Shown one piece after another: positions 16,784 to 25,027 of a stretch of 64,000 nt of DNA (positions are counted from its first letter, which is position 1; every line of letters starts with the position of its first letter). The notes under the pieces are model-generated. The model saw only the letters and a list, made by a program, of their open reading frames with translations. It was not told where the DNA came from and made no database searches. Source of the stretch: Hyalangium ruber (lineage in GTDB: Bacteria > Myxococcota > Myxococcia > Myxococcales > Myxococcaceae). The position numbers were made by a program, and so were the translations under genes. Location of the stretch: NCBI RefSeq assembly GCF_034259325.1, contig NZ_JAXIVS010000020.1:62001-126000 (forward strand), written 5' to 3'.

Positions 16784-18157
16784 ATGCTCCCCGAGTCCAT
16801 TCGCAAAGCCATCTTCTGGGCCAGTGACTTCGTCTGGGGTCCTTGGACGATGGCCCTCCTCCTGGGAGCGGGCCTGTTCCTGACGTTCCGCTACCGCTTC
16901 GTCCAGGTGACCCGCTTCCCCGAGGCGGCGCGGACCCTCATCCCCGCGCAGCAGGAGGGCGCGAAGGGAGCCCTCTCCCCCTTCCAGGCCTTCATGACGG
17001 CGCTGGGAGCCTCCATCGGCACGGGCAACATCGCCGGTGTGGCCACCGCCGTGGTGTCCGGTGGGCCGGGCGCCGTGTTCTGGATCTGGTGCTACGGGTT
17101 CTTCGCCACCGTCATCAAGCTCACCGAGGCCGTGCTGGGCATCCGCTACCGGAAGATTTTGCCCAACGGGCACGTGTCGGCCGGGCCCATGCACTACCTG
17201 CGCGACGGGCTCCGGGCGCCGCGCCTGGCGTGGATCTATGCGCTGGTGGCTGGCGTGGCGGCCCTCACCACCACGCCCTTCACCCAGCCCAACTCCATGG
17301 CCGTGGTGCTGGAGAGTCAGTTCCGCATTCCCACGTGGGCCTCGGGCGTTGGCATCGCCGTGCTCGCCTGGCTCGTCATCATCGGCGGGGTGCGCTCCAT
17401 CGGCCGCGTGGCCGAGAAGCTGGCTCCGCTGAAGGTGGGGCTGTACCTGGCCGGCGGGCTGTGGGTCATCCTGTTCCACGCGGCGGAGGTGCCCGCGGTG
17501 TTCTCCCTCATCTTCCGCGAGGCCTTCTCGCTGGAGGCGGCTGGAGGCGGCGCCGCGGGCGTGGGAATCATGGTCGCCATGCGCTACGGCATCGCCCGGG
17601 GCATCTACGCCAACGAGGCCGGGTACGGCACGGCAGCGGTGGCCTATGGCAGCGCGCGCAGCGAGCAGCCGGTGCAGCAGGGGCTCAACGCGGTCATGGA
17701 GGTGTTCATCGTCTCCTTCGTCACCTCCTCCATCAGCGCGCTCACGGTGCTGGTAAGTGGGGTGTGGCGCTCGGGGCTGACGAGCACGGCGCTGGTGGCC
17801 TCGGCGTTCAATACCGCGCTGCCCACCGTGGGCGGCTGGGTGGTGGCCTTCTGCTCGTTCCTGTTCGGCTACACCACGCTGATCGGCTGGGCGTACTACG
17901 GCGAGCAGTTCCTCGAGTACATCTTGGGCACGAAGGTGGCCAAGCCCTACCGCTGGGTGTACTGCGGCCTCATCTACTTCGGCGCCGTGGGCAAACCCGA
18001 GACCGTGTGGGCCTGGGGTGACCTGATGAACGGGTTGCAGATCTTCCCCAACCTGGTGGGACTGCTTGGGCTCACGGGTGTGGTGGTGGCGGCCCTGCGT
18101 AAGCACGCGAAGGCGCAGCCCTCGGCGGCCGTGGACCGGGGTGAGCCCTCAGCGTAG
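16784..18157 (+). CDS. Amino acid carrier, alanine/glycine:cation symporter (AGCS) family
   Basis: 457-residue polytopic inner-membrane transporter of the AGCS family, importing small amino acids with sodium. About ten or eleven hydrophobic segments are visible. Family blocks include LGASIGTGNIAGVATAVVSGGPGAVFW near residue 80 and the conserved GIYANEAGYGTAA block near 275. The ATG at 16784 begins MLPESIRKAIFW, which fits the family start better than the upstream TTG. It overlaps the convergent sitI-like gene by 9 nt. No riboswitch-like structure was evident in the 62 nt upstream. Confidence 0.9.
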   Translation: MLPESIRKAIFWASDFVWGPWTMALLLGAGLFLTFRYRFVQVTRFPEAARTLIPAQQEGAKGALSPFQAFMTALGASIGTGNIAGVATAVVSGGPGAVFWIWCYGFFATVIKLTEAVLGIRYRKILPNGHVSAGPMHYLRDGLRAPRLAWIYALVAGVAALTTTPFTQPNSMAVVLESQFRIPTWASGVGIAVLAWLVIIGGVRSIGRVAEKLAPLKVGLYLAGGLWVILFHAAEVPAVFSLIFREAFSLEAAGGGAAGVGIMVAMRYGIARGIYANEAGYGTAAVAYGSARSEQPVQQGLNAVMEVFIVSFVTSSISALTVLVSGVWRSGLTSTALVASAFNTALPTVGGWVVAFCSFLFGYTTLIGWAYYGEQFLEYILGTKVAKPYRWVYCGLIYFGAVGKPETVWAWGDLMNGLQIFPNLVGLLGLTGVVVAALRKHAKAQPSAAVDRGEPSA

Positions 18158-18859
18158 GGGCAGCTCTCGGAAGACGATGTCCTGCTCGTAGCCCAGGCGC
18201 CGCGCTGTCTCCACGAAGCGCTCGCTGCCGACGATCATCTGCATGAAGTCGCTCATCCGAAACAAGTCCAGGTCCTGAGGAAGGGAGGTCGCCTCCAGGA
18301 TGGGCTCGTCCGGGAGCTTCCACGCCACGCGGCCACACTTCACGCACGGAGCAGGCCGATCGGCGGGCAAGCAGTCCGGATGCACCCGTCCCCGGGGCAG
18401 CAACTCCATCTCCAACAACTCGGGTGGGTCCTTCCGTCGATAGCGCAGTTCGGTGCGGCAGCCCTTCAGTCCTTGCAGACCTTCGGATTGCAGGCGCTCC
18501 AGCGCCTCGCGCTTCATCAACAGCGCCCAGCAGTACTCCATCACCAGCGGGCAGAACTCGCCTTGGGCCTTACCCACCAGCGGGCCCAAAAGGGCTCCAG
18601 GCCGGAGGGGGACACCAGGGGGCGCCAGCGGACGCACCTGCTCGCGCAGTCGCTCGAACTCCGCATAGTCCTCTTCCAGCCTCGCCAGGTACTTATCCCG
18701 CTCGGGCAGTTGGGACAGGTCCACCGAGGGGTAGCGCTCCGAGCCAGAAGACCAGATGGCGTCACACACAGGGCAATGCACCCCTGGCAGCCCCCACTTG
18801 TTCGCAGCGTCGTAGGAGTAACGCCGAACACGCGCCTCATCGACCCAGTAGAACCTCAT
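18149..18859 (-). CDS. SitI6-type double-CXXCG immunity protein
   Basis: 236-residue cytoplasmic protein of the myxobacterial paralogous double-CXXCG family. Cys pairs are at 29/32 (CPVCD, the first motif lacking Gly) and 172/175 (CVKCG), and the opening MRFYW and the KWGLPGVHCP block are typical of the family. These proteins are encoded directly after SitA6 lipoprotein toxins and protect the producer. Here the ATG lies 9 nt after the toxin stop. A GTG at 18868 would add three residues but the ATG gives the family start. Specific pairing with the upstream toxin is inferred from gene order. Confidence 0.85.
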   Translation of the reverse strand: MRFYWVDEARVRRYSYDAANKWGLPGVHCPVCDAIWSSGSERYPSVDLSQLPERDKYLARLEEDYAEFERLREQVRPLAPPGVPLRPGALLGPLVGKAQGEFCPLVMEYCWALLMKREALERLQSEGLQGLKGCRTELRYRRKDPPELLEMELLPRGRVHPDCLPADRPAPCVKCGRVAWKLPDEPILEATSLPQDLDLFRMSDFMQMIVGSERFVETARRLGYEQDIVFRELPLR

Positions 18860-18868
18860 GTGCCTCAC

Positions 18869-19600
18869 TCAATCACTGTCGAGCAGGTTTGAAGGCAACC
18901 GCTTCAGTTGGCACCGGTATGGCACAACGATGCCGTACAGGTTGAACTCGTAGATGAGCTGCCCAGCGTGGAGTTCGATCTCCTGTTTCGTCGCCCCGTC
19001 ATTGGCCCTCGTGTACCGGCGCCACGCTTCGTTCCATGGCCCACCGTTCGCGCCCCGATGGATGCGTCGGTGCTCCTCCACTTTCAACACCAGCGTCCAC
19101 TGGTGAATATCGATGCCCTTTCGCACGAACCACCGCTTGAGATCCTCCGCCTGCGGAAAGATGTGGTGCCGCTCGTAGGGCTCGCACCGCTGCGCCTCCA
19201 CCTCTGCCAGCGCCTGCACCTCGCCCGCTGGCAGCGCGGGCTGCGCCTTCCATGGGATGACGAAGACCGGCTGATTCTTGCCGGGTGGAGACTGCGCACT
19301 GCCCCAGTACCGCTGCGCTTCTCCGCGGGGAGGCCTTGTCGCCCACACGCCTCGCGTGCGCACCACCTGGCCGACCCGTGGGTGCTCAACCACCTCGCGA
19401 CAGCGGTACACGCCACACTGCTCGCCAGCGCATAGCGCCAGCAGGCTCCCGTTCTCTTCGCATACCTCCTCGAAGAGGACCGCCTCCGCCGAGGACTCGC
19501 AGCCCCCCTCTTCTCCGTACAGCAGTGAAGGCGTGGCCGCGCACGCCGTCAGCACGGCGCTCAGCAGCAGCCATGCCCACCCGCGCAGGGGGTTGCTCAT
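18869..19600 (-). CDS. SitA6-type polymorphic toxin lipoprotein
   Basis: 243 residues. The signal peptide ends in lipobox LTAC (Cys20). A Cys-rich middle (residues 34-67) is followed by a C-terminal toxin domain with HHIFPQ (His145-His146), IDIHQW and EEHRRIH (His177, His181). This resembles the AHH/HNH-type nuclease fold assigned to the Myxococcus paralogous lipoprotein family. SitA lipoproteins pass between kin by TraA/TraB outer-membrane exchange and kill recipients that lack the matching SitI. The ATG at 19600 has a GGGGAGGG ribosome site and lies 10 nt after the P450 stop. Nuclease activity is inferred from the histidine pattern. Confidence 0.85.
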   Translation of the reverse strand: MSNPLRGWAWLLLSAVLTACAATPSLLYGEEGGCESSAEAVLFEEVCEENGSLLALCAGEQCGVYRCREVVEHPRVGQVVRTRGVWATRPPRGEAQRYWGSAQSPPGKNQPVFVIPWKAQPALPAGEVQALAEVEAQRCEPYERHHIFPQAEDLKRWFVRKGIDIHQWTLVLKVEEHRRIHRGANGGPWNEAWRRYTRANDGATKQEIELHAGQLIYEFNLYGIVVPYRCQLKRLPSNLLDSD

Positions 19601-19610
19601 GGCCCTCCCC

Positions 19611-20945
19611 TTACGCCGCCTTCTTGAGCGTTTGCCGTCCCTCATAGAGCAGCGGCACGCCGTCCTCCGGGGCCATTGTTACGTTGCGGCGCACTGGCCG
19701 GATCGGCCGATCGTGTGCCAGCGAGAAGCGGTGCGCCGACAGCAGCGTGCCCAGCACCACCTTCATCTCGAAGAGCGCGAACGCCGCTCCCAGGCACCGC
19801 CGCGCGCCTCCTCCAAAGGGCAGGTACTCGAATGGCGAGTACTTGCGCTCCAGGAACCGCTCCGGCCGGAAGCGCCCCGGCTCCGGGAAGACCGTCGGAT
19901 TCGAATGGGCCAGGGTGATTGCCGCCATGATCCCCATGCCCGCCGGCAGTTCGTGCCCCTTCACCACGAGCGGCGACAGGAGCTTGCGCGACACCAGCGC
20001 CACCACCGGGAACAACCGCAGCGTCTCGTCACACACCGCCGACAGGTAGGGCAGCCGCGACAGCGCCTCCGGCTCCGGGTCCGTCCCCAGCGCCCCCAGC
20101 TCCTCGTCCAGCCGCTGCTTCGCCTCGGGCGTTCGCAACAACCAGTACAGCGCCCACGCCATGCCGATCGCCGTCGTCTCGTGGCCCGCGATCAACATGG
20201 TGAGCAGCTCGTCCTTCAGCTCCCGATCCGACAGCGGCTGGCCTTCCTCGTCCCGCGCCGACAACAGCAGCGCGAGGATGTCCTGCCCGTTCTGGCTGTC
20301 CGCGCGCCGCCGGGCGATCTGCTCCGTCAGCAGCGCGTCCAACGCCTGGGTGTTCCGCTGGAAGCGAGCCCAAGGCCCCATGCCTCCGAACGCGCGCCGC
20401 ATCGGCACCATCAACATCAGCAGCGGCGTGTAGGACTCCATGTAGGCCGCGATCGCCTCGCCAAACCGCCGCACCCGCTCCGGCTCCTCCACGCCGAACA
20501 CGGCGCGGATGATGATCTCCAGCGAGAGCGTCTGCGTCATCCGCAGCGCCACCAGCGGCTCTCCCGGGCGCAGCCCCTCCGTGGCCTGCAGGACGCTCTT
20601 CCGCATCAGCTCGCCATACGCGCGCATCCGCTCGCCGTGGAACGGTGGCATCAACAGCCGCCGCTCCCGCCGGTGGCGCTCGCCTCCCAACAGCAGCAGC
20701 GAGTTCGCACCCACCACCGGCTCCAGCACCACGCGGGACAACGGCTCGAACACCGCTGGATCCGCGGAGAAGATCTCCCGCAGTCCCTCCGGATCTCCCG
20801 TCACCGCGATGGTGCCCATGGGCAGCTTGGCGATAAACGGATCTCCGTAGCGCTCGGCACACTCGCGGAAGAAGCCCGCAGTGTCCTTCATGAAGTGCAG
20901 CGTTTGCAGCGGCGGGAACCGGGGCCCTCGGAGTTGCGCGGGCAT
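19611..20945 (-). CDS. Cytochrome P450
   Basis: 444-residue soluble P450. The heme-binding loop FGGGARRC places the axial Cys near residue 384. The oxygen-binding I-helix has AGHETTA (about 254-260), and ExxR appears in DETLRLF. A PERF-type block (RFRPERFLE) precedes the heme loop. No membrane anchor is present, as usual for bacterial enzymes. The sequence style (CYP102/110-like, with DTAGFFRECAERYGDPF at the start) suggests a fatty-acid or terpenoid hydroxylase, but substrate is not deducible. It follows the GST gene by 19 nt and precedes sitA by 10 nt. Confidence 0.93.
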   Translation of the reverse strand: MPAQLRGPRFPPLQTLHFMKDTAGFFRECAERYGDPFIAKLPMGTIAVTGDPEGLREIFSADPAVFEPLSRVVLEPVVGANSLLLLGGERHRRERRLLMPPFHGERMRAYGELMRKSVLQATEGLRPGEPLVALRMTQTLSLEIIIRAVFGVEEPERVRRFGEAIAAYMESYTPLLMLMVPMRRAFGGMGPWARFQRNTQALDALLTEQIARRRADSQNGQDILALLLSARDEEGQPLSDRELKDELLTMLIAGHETTAIGMAWALYWLLRTPEAKQRLDEELGALGTDPEPEALSRLPYLSAVCDETLRLFPVVALVSRKLLSPLVVKGHELPAGMGIMAAITLAHSNPTVFPEPGRFRPERFLERKYSPFEYLPFGGGARRCLGAAFALFEMKVVLGTLLSAHRFSLAHDRPIRPVRRNVTMAPEDGVPLLYEGRQTLKKAA

Positions 20946-20964
20946 GGATGCACCTCGTGGTGGA

Positions 20965-21696
20965 CTAGCGCCGAGCCGCTGCGGCCAGCTCGGGGAAGTA
21001 GCGCTCGCGCATCCGCTGGCAGTAGCGCACCAGGTTTTCGCGCGAGCGGCCGAAATCCTTTACAGGGCTGGGCAACCCCATGTCGATCATGCTCGACACA
21101 TAGGCATACACCGTCGCGTCCACCGTGCTCGGCCGCTCCCCCAGGAAGAAGGCCTTGGCGCCCAGGAAGTCCGAGACCGCCCCAAGGTCCTCCCTTCCAA
21201 TCCGGTAGACCTCCTCGGGCGTGTGCCGACCCAGGCCCTGGCCCTGGAGTTGATCCACCAGCAGCTTGCGGTACGCGTCCGCGGCAGGCACCCGCTGCTC
21301 CTCGGGCAGGAAGTGCAACCGCTCCGCGAGCACCTCCCGGTACGGAGGCCAGTTGCGCTCATCCTTGTACCGCTCGTGGATGATGACCCAGTAGAAGTTC
21401 TCCTTGAGCATGCGCCGGAACGCCACCGTGATGGCGCGCTGCTCGGCCGTCAGCCCCGCGTCCGGATCCACCCCGCGCGTGGCCTTCAGGTGCTCGATGA
21501 TGAAGGTCGAGTCTCCGAGGAGCGTGCCGTCCTCCTCGATGACATAGGGGATCTTCCCCTTGGGCGCCTGCGTCATGTCCAGCGGGGCCACCGTGTACGG
21601 CACCCCCGCCATGCGCAGCCACGTCTCGAGCTTCATGCACGCGGGACTGATGTTGGGCAGCCCCCAGGCACCCTCGATCTGTACCAGACGGAGCAT
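20965..21696 (-). CDS. Glutathione S-transferase-like protein
   Basis: 243 residues with an N-terminal thioredoxin-like half and a helical C-terminal half. The N-terminus (SPACMKLETWLRMAGVPY) and the cis-Pro block (KIPYVIEEDGTLLGDST) match the Failed-axon-connections/metaxin-like GST branch, in which the enzyme is little studied. The N-terminal Cys, in SPAC, is in the place of the usual Ser/Cys nucleophile. It lies 45 nt after the amine oxidase gene and 19 nt before the P450 gene, so the three may act on one pathway or simply share a transcript. Confidence 0.85.
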   Translation of the reverse strand: MLRLVQIEGAWGLPNISPACMKLETWLRMAGVPYTVAPLDMTQAPKGKIPYVIEEDGTLLGDSTFIIEHLKATRGVDPDAGLTAEQRAITVAFRRMLKENFYWVIIHERYKDERNWPPYREVLAERLHFLPEEQRVPAADAYRKLLVDQLQGQGLGRHTPEEVYRIGREDLGAVSDFLGAKAFFLGERPSTVDATVYAYVSSMIDMGLPSPVKDFGRSRENLVRYCQRMRERYFPELAAAARR

Positions 21697-21741
21697 TGCT
21701 TCCTCCCACGGCGAGCTTCCCGGGAGGATAGCCGGAAGCCC

Positions 21742-23430
21742 TTACCCCGCGCGACGCCGGACTGAACGGCGGACCGCGTCCAACCACCGGCCATGCACCC
21801 GCGCCGCGCGCGCTCGCGCCAGGATGCGCGCCCCCGGCCCCAGCCGCGCCTCCTCCGCCAGGCCGAGATCCTCCGCCACCTCGGTGGCCGCCATCGCTCC
21901 GGTGAGCGCCGCGCCCTCCATGTACCCCTGGGCGTCCAGGCTCGTGTGCTCGCCGCAGAAGTGCAGGTTGCCCACCCGCTCGATCTCCGCGCCCGCGATC
22001 GTCGTGAACTGCCCCACTTTGTAGGCCGAGTAGCTGCCGAGCGTCAGCGGGTGGCTGGGCCAGTGCATGCGCGCTACACGGCCATTGGCAGCGGCCTTCA
22101 CTCCGGGAAACACCGCCTCGAAGCCCTCGAGGAACGCGGCGGCCTGCTGCTCCGGCGTGCCCTCGCCCAGCGCCAGGCCCTTCTGGCCTCCCGTGTACTG
22201 GGTGAGGATGCCCGCGCTGCCCGGCTGCAGGCGGCTCGTCTCCCACGTCTGCATGTAGCCCGTGTCCGAGTAGGTGCTGCCCTCGGAGAGGTGCGGCGCC
22301 GCACGCCACGGGCGCGAGGAGAAGCCCACCATCAGCTTCGCGTTCGTCCCGTAGCCCAGCTCCGCGATGGCCTTGCGCTTCGCCGCGGGCAATTCCACCC
22401 GAACGTCCACCTGCCGCAGCAGCGTGAAGGGCAGCGCGAGCACCACATGCTCCGCCTTCACCTCCCGGGTGCCCCCCGGGCTGGAGAAGCTCAGCCGGTA
22501 ACGGCCGTCGGACAGCGCATGGAGCGACTCCAGCCGGTGCTCGAGCTGGATCTGCCCCGGCTCCAGGCGCTCGGCGAGCCGCTGGGTGAAGGTGTCATTG
22601 CCCTCCTTCGCGTGGAAGCGCTCGTCGGACTCGCCGAAGAGCTCCAGGCGGGTGGCGTCCGTGGAGATGAAGGTCAGCAGGTTGAGGCAGTTGCACTCAT
22701 CCGCGTCCAGCCCGAACTCGCCCACGTAGGCCAGCTCGATGAGCCGCCGCACGGGGTTCGTCGCGGGGATGCCCTCGCCATCCATCCATGCGCTCAGCGA
22801 GAGCTGATCCAGCGCCTCGGCGCCGTTGGGCGTCCGATAGGTGACGTACTCCTCGGGATCCGCCAACGCCCCCAGCGCCACGTCGATGCGCTCGGCGATG
22901 GGGCCGAAGCCGTTCAGAATCTCCTCCTCACTGAGCCGGTGTCCGTCGAAGTAGGCCACCAGTCGGGCCAGCTCCGGAGCGTCCTGGTTGTAGTCCAGCA
23001 GCTCGATCTCCAGCTCCTGCGCCAGGTCGTGCATCGTCTCGTGGCCGGTGTCGATGAACTCACCGCCCAGCTCGCAGTGCTGGCCCTCGGGGAAGACGCC
23101 GCGCGCGGAGAACATCCGCCCCCCCGTGCGCGTCGACGCCTCGTAGATGCGCGCCGTGACGCCCAACTGCTGGAGCCGGTAGGCGCAGTGCAGGCCCGCC
23201 ATGCCGCCTCCGACGATGGCCACGCTCTCCATCTCGGGATCCTCGCCACATGCGGTGAGCGCCGCCGCTCCCGCCATTCCCCCAGTGAGGTGAAGGAAGG
23301 TGCGCCGATCGAACTGGGCGCGCCCCTGTTGCCTCGCCGCGTACTCCGAGACCGACACTCCCGCGGCGGAAGCCTTTCGTGCCGTGCGAAGCGCGCGCAG
23401 GACAAGGTTCATCAGGTGGGTTCGGGCCAT
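21742..23430 (-). CDS. Flavin monoamine oxidase family protein with Tat/lipoprotein-like leader
   Basis: 562 residues from the ATG at 23430, which has a GAGGAAC ribosome site; the longer reading upstream is rejected. An RR-containing leader (FDRRTFLHLTGGMAG, then LTAC) suggests Tat export with lipidation. The FAD-binding motif GGGMAGLHCAYRLQQLG lies near residue 75 and the C-terminal FAD block FCGEHTSLDAQGYMEGA near 505. Family members oxidise amines, polyamines or amino acids; the substrate pocket cannot be read. Divergent from the msrA-like gene with 185 nt between starts. Confidence 0.88.
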   Translation of the reverse strand: MARTHLMNLVLRALRTARKASAAGVSVSEYAARQQGRAQFDRRTFLHLTGGMAGAAALTACGEDPEMESVAIVGGGMAGLHCAYRLQQLGVTARIYEASTRTGGRMFSARGVFPEGQHCELGGEFIDTGHETMHDLAQELEIELLDYNQDAPELARLVAYFDGHRLSEEEILNGFGPIAERIDVALGALADPEEYVTYRTPNGAEALDQLSLSAWMDGEGIPATNPVRRLIELAYVGEFGLDADECNCLNLLTFISTDATRLELFGESDERFHAKEGNDTFTQRLAERLEPGQIQLEHRLESLHALSDGRYRLSFSSPGGTREVKAEHVVLALPFTLLRQVDVRVELPAAKRKAIAELGYGTNAKLMVGFSSRPWRAAPHLSEGSTYSDTGYMQTWETSRLQPGSAGILTQYTGGQKGLALGEGTPEQQAAAFLEGFEAVFPGVKAAANGRVARMHWPSHPLTLGSYSAYKVGQFTTIAGAEIERVGNLHFCGEHTSLDAQGYMEGAALTGAMAATEVAEDLGLAEEARLGPGARILARARAARVHGRWLDAVRRSVRRRAG

Positions 23431-23615
23431 CCAGTTCCTCGCTGTGGGGGGTGTGATGAATTTACAGGCTGCTCCCCGGCCTTGGGGCACGATATCGACC
23501 CACGGAGCGCACGCTCCGGAACCGTTGCTTGACGAACATGCCCTGGAGGAAGTCTCTCGGGAAGAGGGGTAACCTCTCCCCGGATTCACCCGTACAGGCA
23601 CGTGGAGGAAGCATC

Positions 23616-24278
23616 ATGACGCCAGCCCTGCCCCTGGATGCCGAGGCCCCCACGCTCGTGGAGACCGCCACCTTCTCGTTGGGTTGATTCTGGGGCCCTG
23701 ACGCCCGGTTCGGGTGTCTACCTGGAGTCCTCCGCACACGCGTCGGCTACACCGGCGGCGCACAGCCGAACCCCACCTACGAGCGCCTCGGGGACCACAC
23801 GGAGTCTCTGCAGATCGACTACGACCCGCGCCGCATCTCGTACGAGAAGCTGCTGGAGCTCTTCTGGCGAGAGCATGACCCCTCCGAGAGGCCCTACAGC
23901 CGCCAGTACATGGCCGCCGTGTTCCACGCCAACAAGGAGCAGTGGGCACTGGCGCTGGAGACGGGGCGGCGGCACCTGGCGGGAAAGACCGTGACGCTGC
24001 GCACGCCCGTCCTCCCGCTGTCCACCTTCTACCGGGCCGAGGACTACCACCAGAAGTACTACCTCCGCCGGCATGCGGAGCTGGTGCGTGAGTTCAGCGG
24101 CTACGGGGAGCAGCAGTTCACCGACTCCACCGTGGCGGCCCGCCTCAACGCCTACGTCAGCGGCCACGGCACGCTGGAAGCAATGGAGGCGGAGTTCGAT
24201 CGCTTCGGGTTATCAGCGGCCGGCGGCAAGCGGCTTCGGGAGCTTGCCGCGGCGGCCCTGTCACGTCGGCGGCGCTGA
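23616..24278 (+). CDS. msrA: Peptide methionine sulfoxide reductase A with TGA at the catalytic position (candidate selenoprotein)
   Basis: One 220-residue reading frame interrupted only by TGA at 23685-23687 (codon 24). Translated through, it reads TFSLG-X-FWGPD then GYTGG, DHTES, DYDP and FWREHDP, a clear MsrA. X is exactly the active-site Cys of the GCFWG motif, so TGA probably encodes selenocysteine, as in selenoprotein MsrA of some other bacteria and algae. GTGGAGGAA provides a strong ribosome site before the ATG. There is no other stop or shift to the terminal TGA. Cys34 could be a resolving thiol. The alternative is a pseudogene made by one substitution at that codon. No selA, selB or selC lies in the window. 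Confidence 0.72.
23685..23718 (+). promoter_or_regulatory. SECIS-like hairpin after the in-frame TGA
   Basis: Directly after TGA (23685-23687), bases 23700-23706 (GACGCCC) pair with 23712-23718 (GGGTGTC) in seven pairs, one of them G-U, closing a GGTTC loop at 23707-23711. The loop begins 20 nt after the TGA and starts with GGU, as in the SelB-binding loop of E. coli fdhF. Codons here (CCT, GGG, TGT, CTA, CCT, GGA) are unusually poor in C/G-ending synonyms preferred elsewhere in the window, suggesting RNA-level constraint. Confidence 0.55.
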
Positions 24279-24280
24279 GC

Positions 24281-24691
24281 CTACAGCACGGCCTCGAGGA
24301 CGGTGGTGATCCGCTTGGTGTAGTCGGTCACGCTGCCGTCGCTGCGCTCGTAGGACGGGTCCGCGTCGACATGCAGCGTGTCGCCGTTTACCTTCGCCTC
24401 CAGGGAGCACCAGCTCCGGGTGCTGGTGATCTGCACCTTCTTGATCTTCGCCTTGAGCGCGTCGCGCCCCAGATCATCCTGACAGATCGACTTCAGCGCC
24501 CCTTCCAACGGCTGGAAGAAGTTGTAGTCGAACATGTTGCCGTACTCGGCCGAGTAGCCCTCCTTGGCGAGCTGATCCCAGGCGATGTCCAGCTCCAGCT
24601 CGATTCCGGAGATCTCGTTCAGCTTCTGCTTCCAGCCCGGAAACTTATCCTTCTGATAGGCCGCGACGGCACGCTTCTCTGCAAGACCCAA
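24281..24691 (-). CDS. Hypothetical protein
   Basis: 136-residue soluble protein without signal peptide or recognised motif. It has mixed helix and strand, including ELELDIAWDQLAKEGYS and a single Cys pair region (SICQDD, RSWCSLE). It begins at a TTG preceded at good distance by CAGGAGGGC, so this start is credible. Its stop lies 2 nt from the convergent msrA-like gene. I recall similar uncharacterised proteins in other bacteria but no function. Confidence 0.6.
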   Translation of the reverse strand: MGLAEKRAVAAYQKDKFPGWKQKLNEISGIELELDIAWDQLAKEGYSAEYGNMFDYNFFQPLEGALKSICQDDLGRDALKAKIKKVQITSTRSWCSLEAKVNGDTLHVDADPSYERSDGSVTDYTKRITTVLEAVL

Positions 24692-25027
24692 GCTGCGCCC
24701 TCCTGGTGTGGGAAGGCCCGCACTATAGGATCAGCCCTTCCTGGGCGGACATGCGTTCGGACGCTGGCAGCGCTCCGCGTGAAAGAAGGCCGAGCCAGGG
24801 AGAGCCATGAGCCTGCCTATTTGCTCAATGCGTCAAACCCCGACTCTCGGTGCTCGAGTTCCGCGCGACACGGATTACTCCAGTCTCACTCAACCGGAGG
24901 GCCCCTCTCGACGGCGGAGACGGCTCCCTTGGCTGACCCAGCAGGCGAGCAGGCCGGCGAGCCTCCGTCGGAGCCACGCTCGCGCCATGATCCAGCCCCC
25001 CGGCACCTCGGGTAACGTTAGCGCCGC
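24692..25027. other. 336-nt intergenic region
   Basis: No convincing gene. A 74-codon frame (ATG 24807 to TGA 25031) has a GGGAGAG ribosome site and its stop overlaps the next ATG as ATGA, so it could be a leader peptide coupled to the hydrolase gene. Its composition (Arg, Pro and Ser rich, no hydrophobic core) looks like non-coding sequence. No terminator or palindrome stood out. Confidence 0.4.

Noticed and set aside
23910-24278. Truncated MsrA starting at the ATG at 23910
   Set aside because: This would lack the catalytic motif and has no ribosome site. The frame continues upstream through family-conserved sequence to a better start at 23616, with only the TGA at the catalytic codon.
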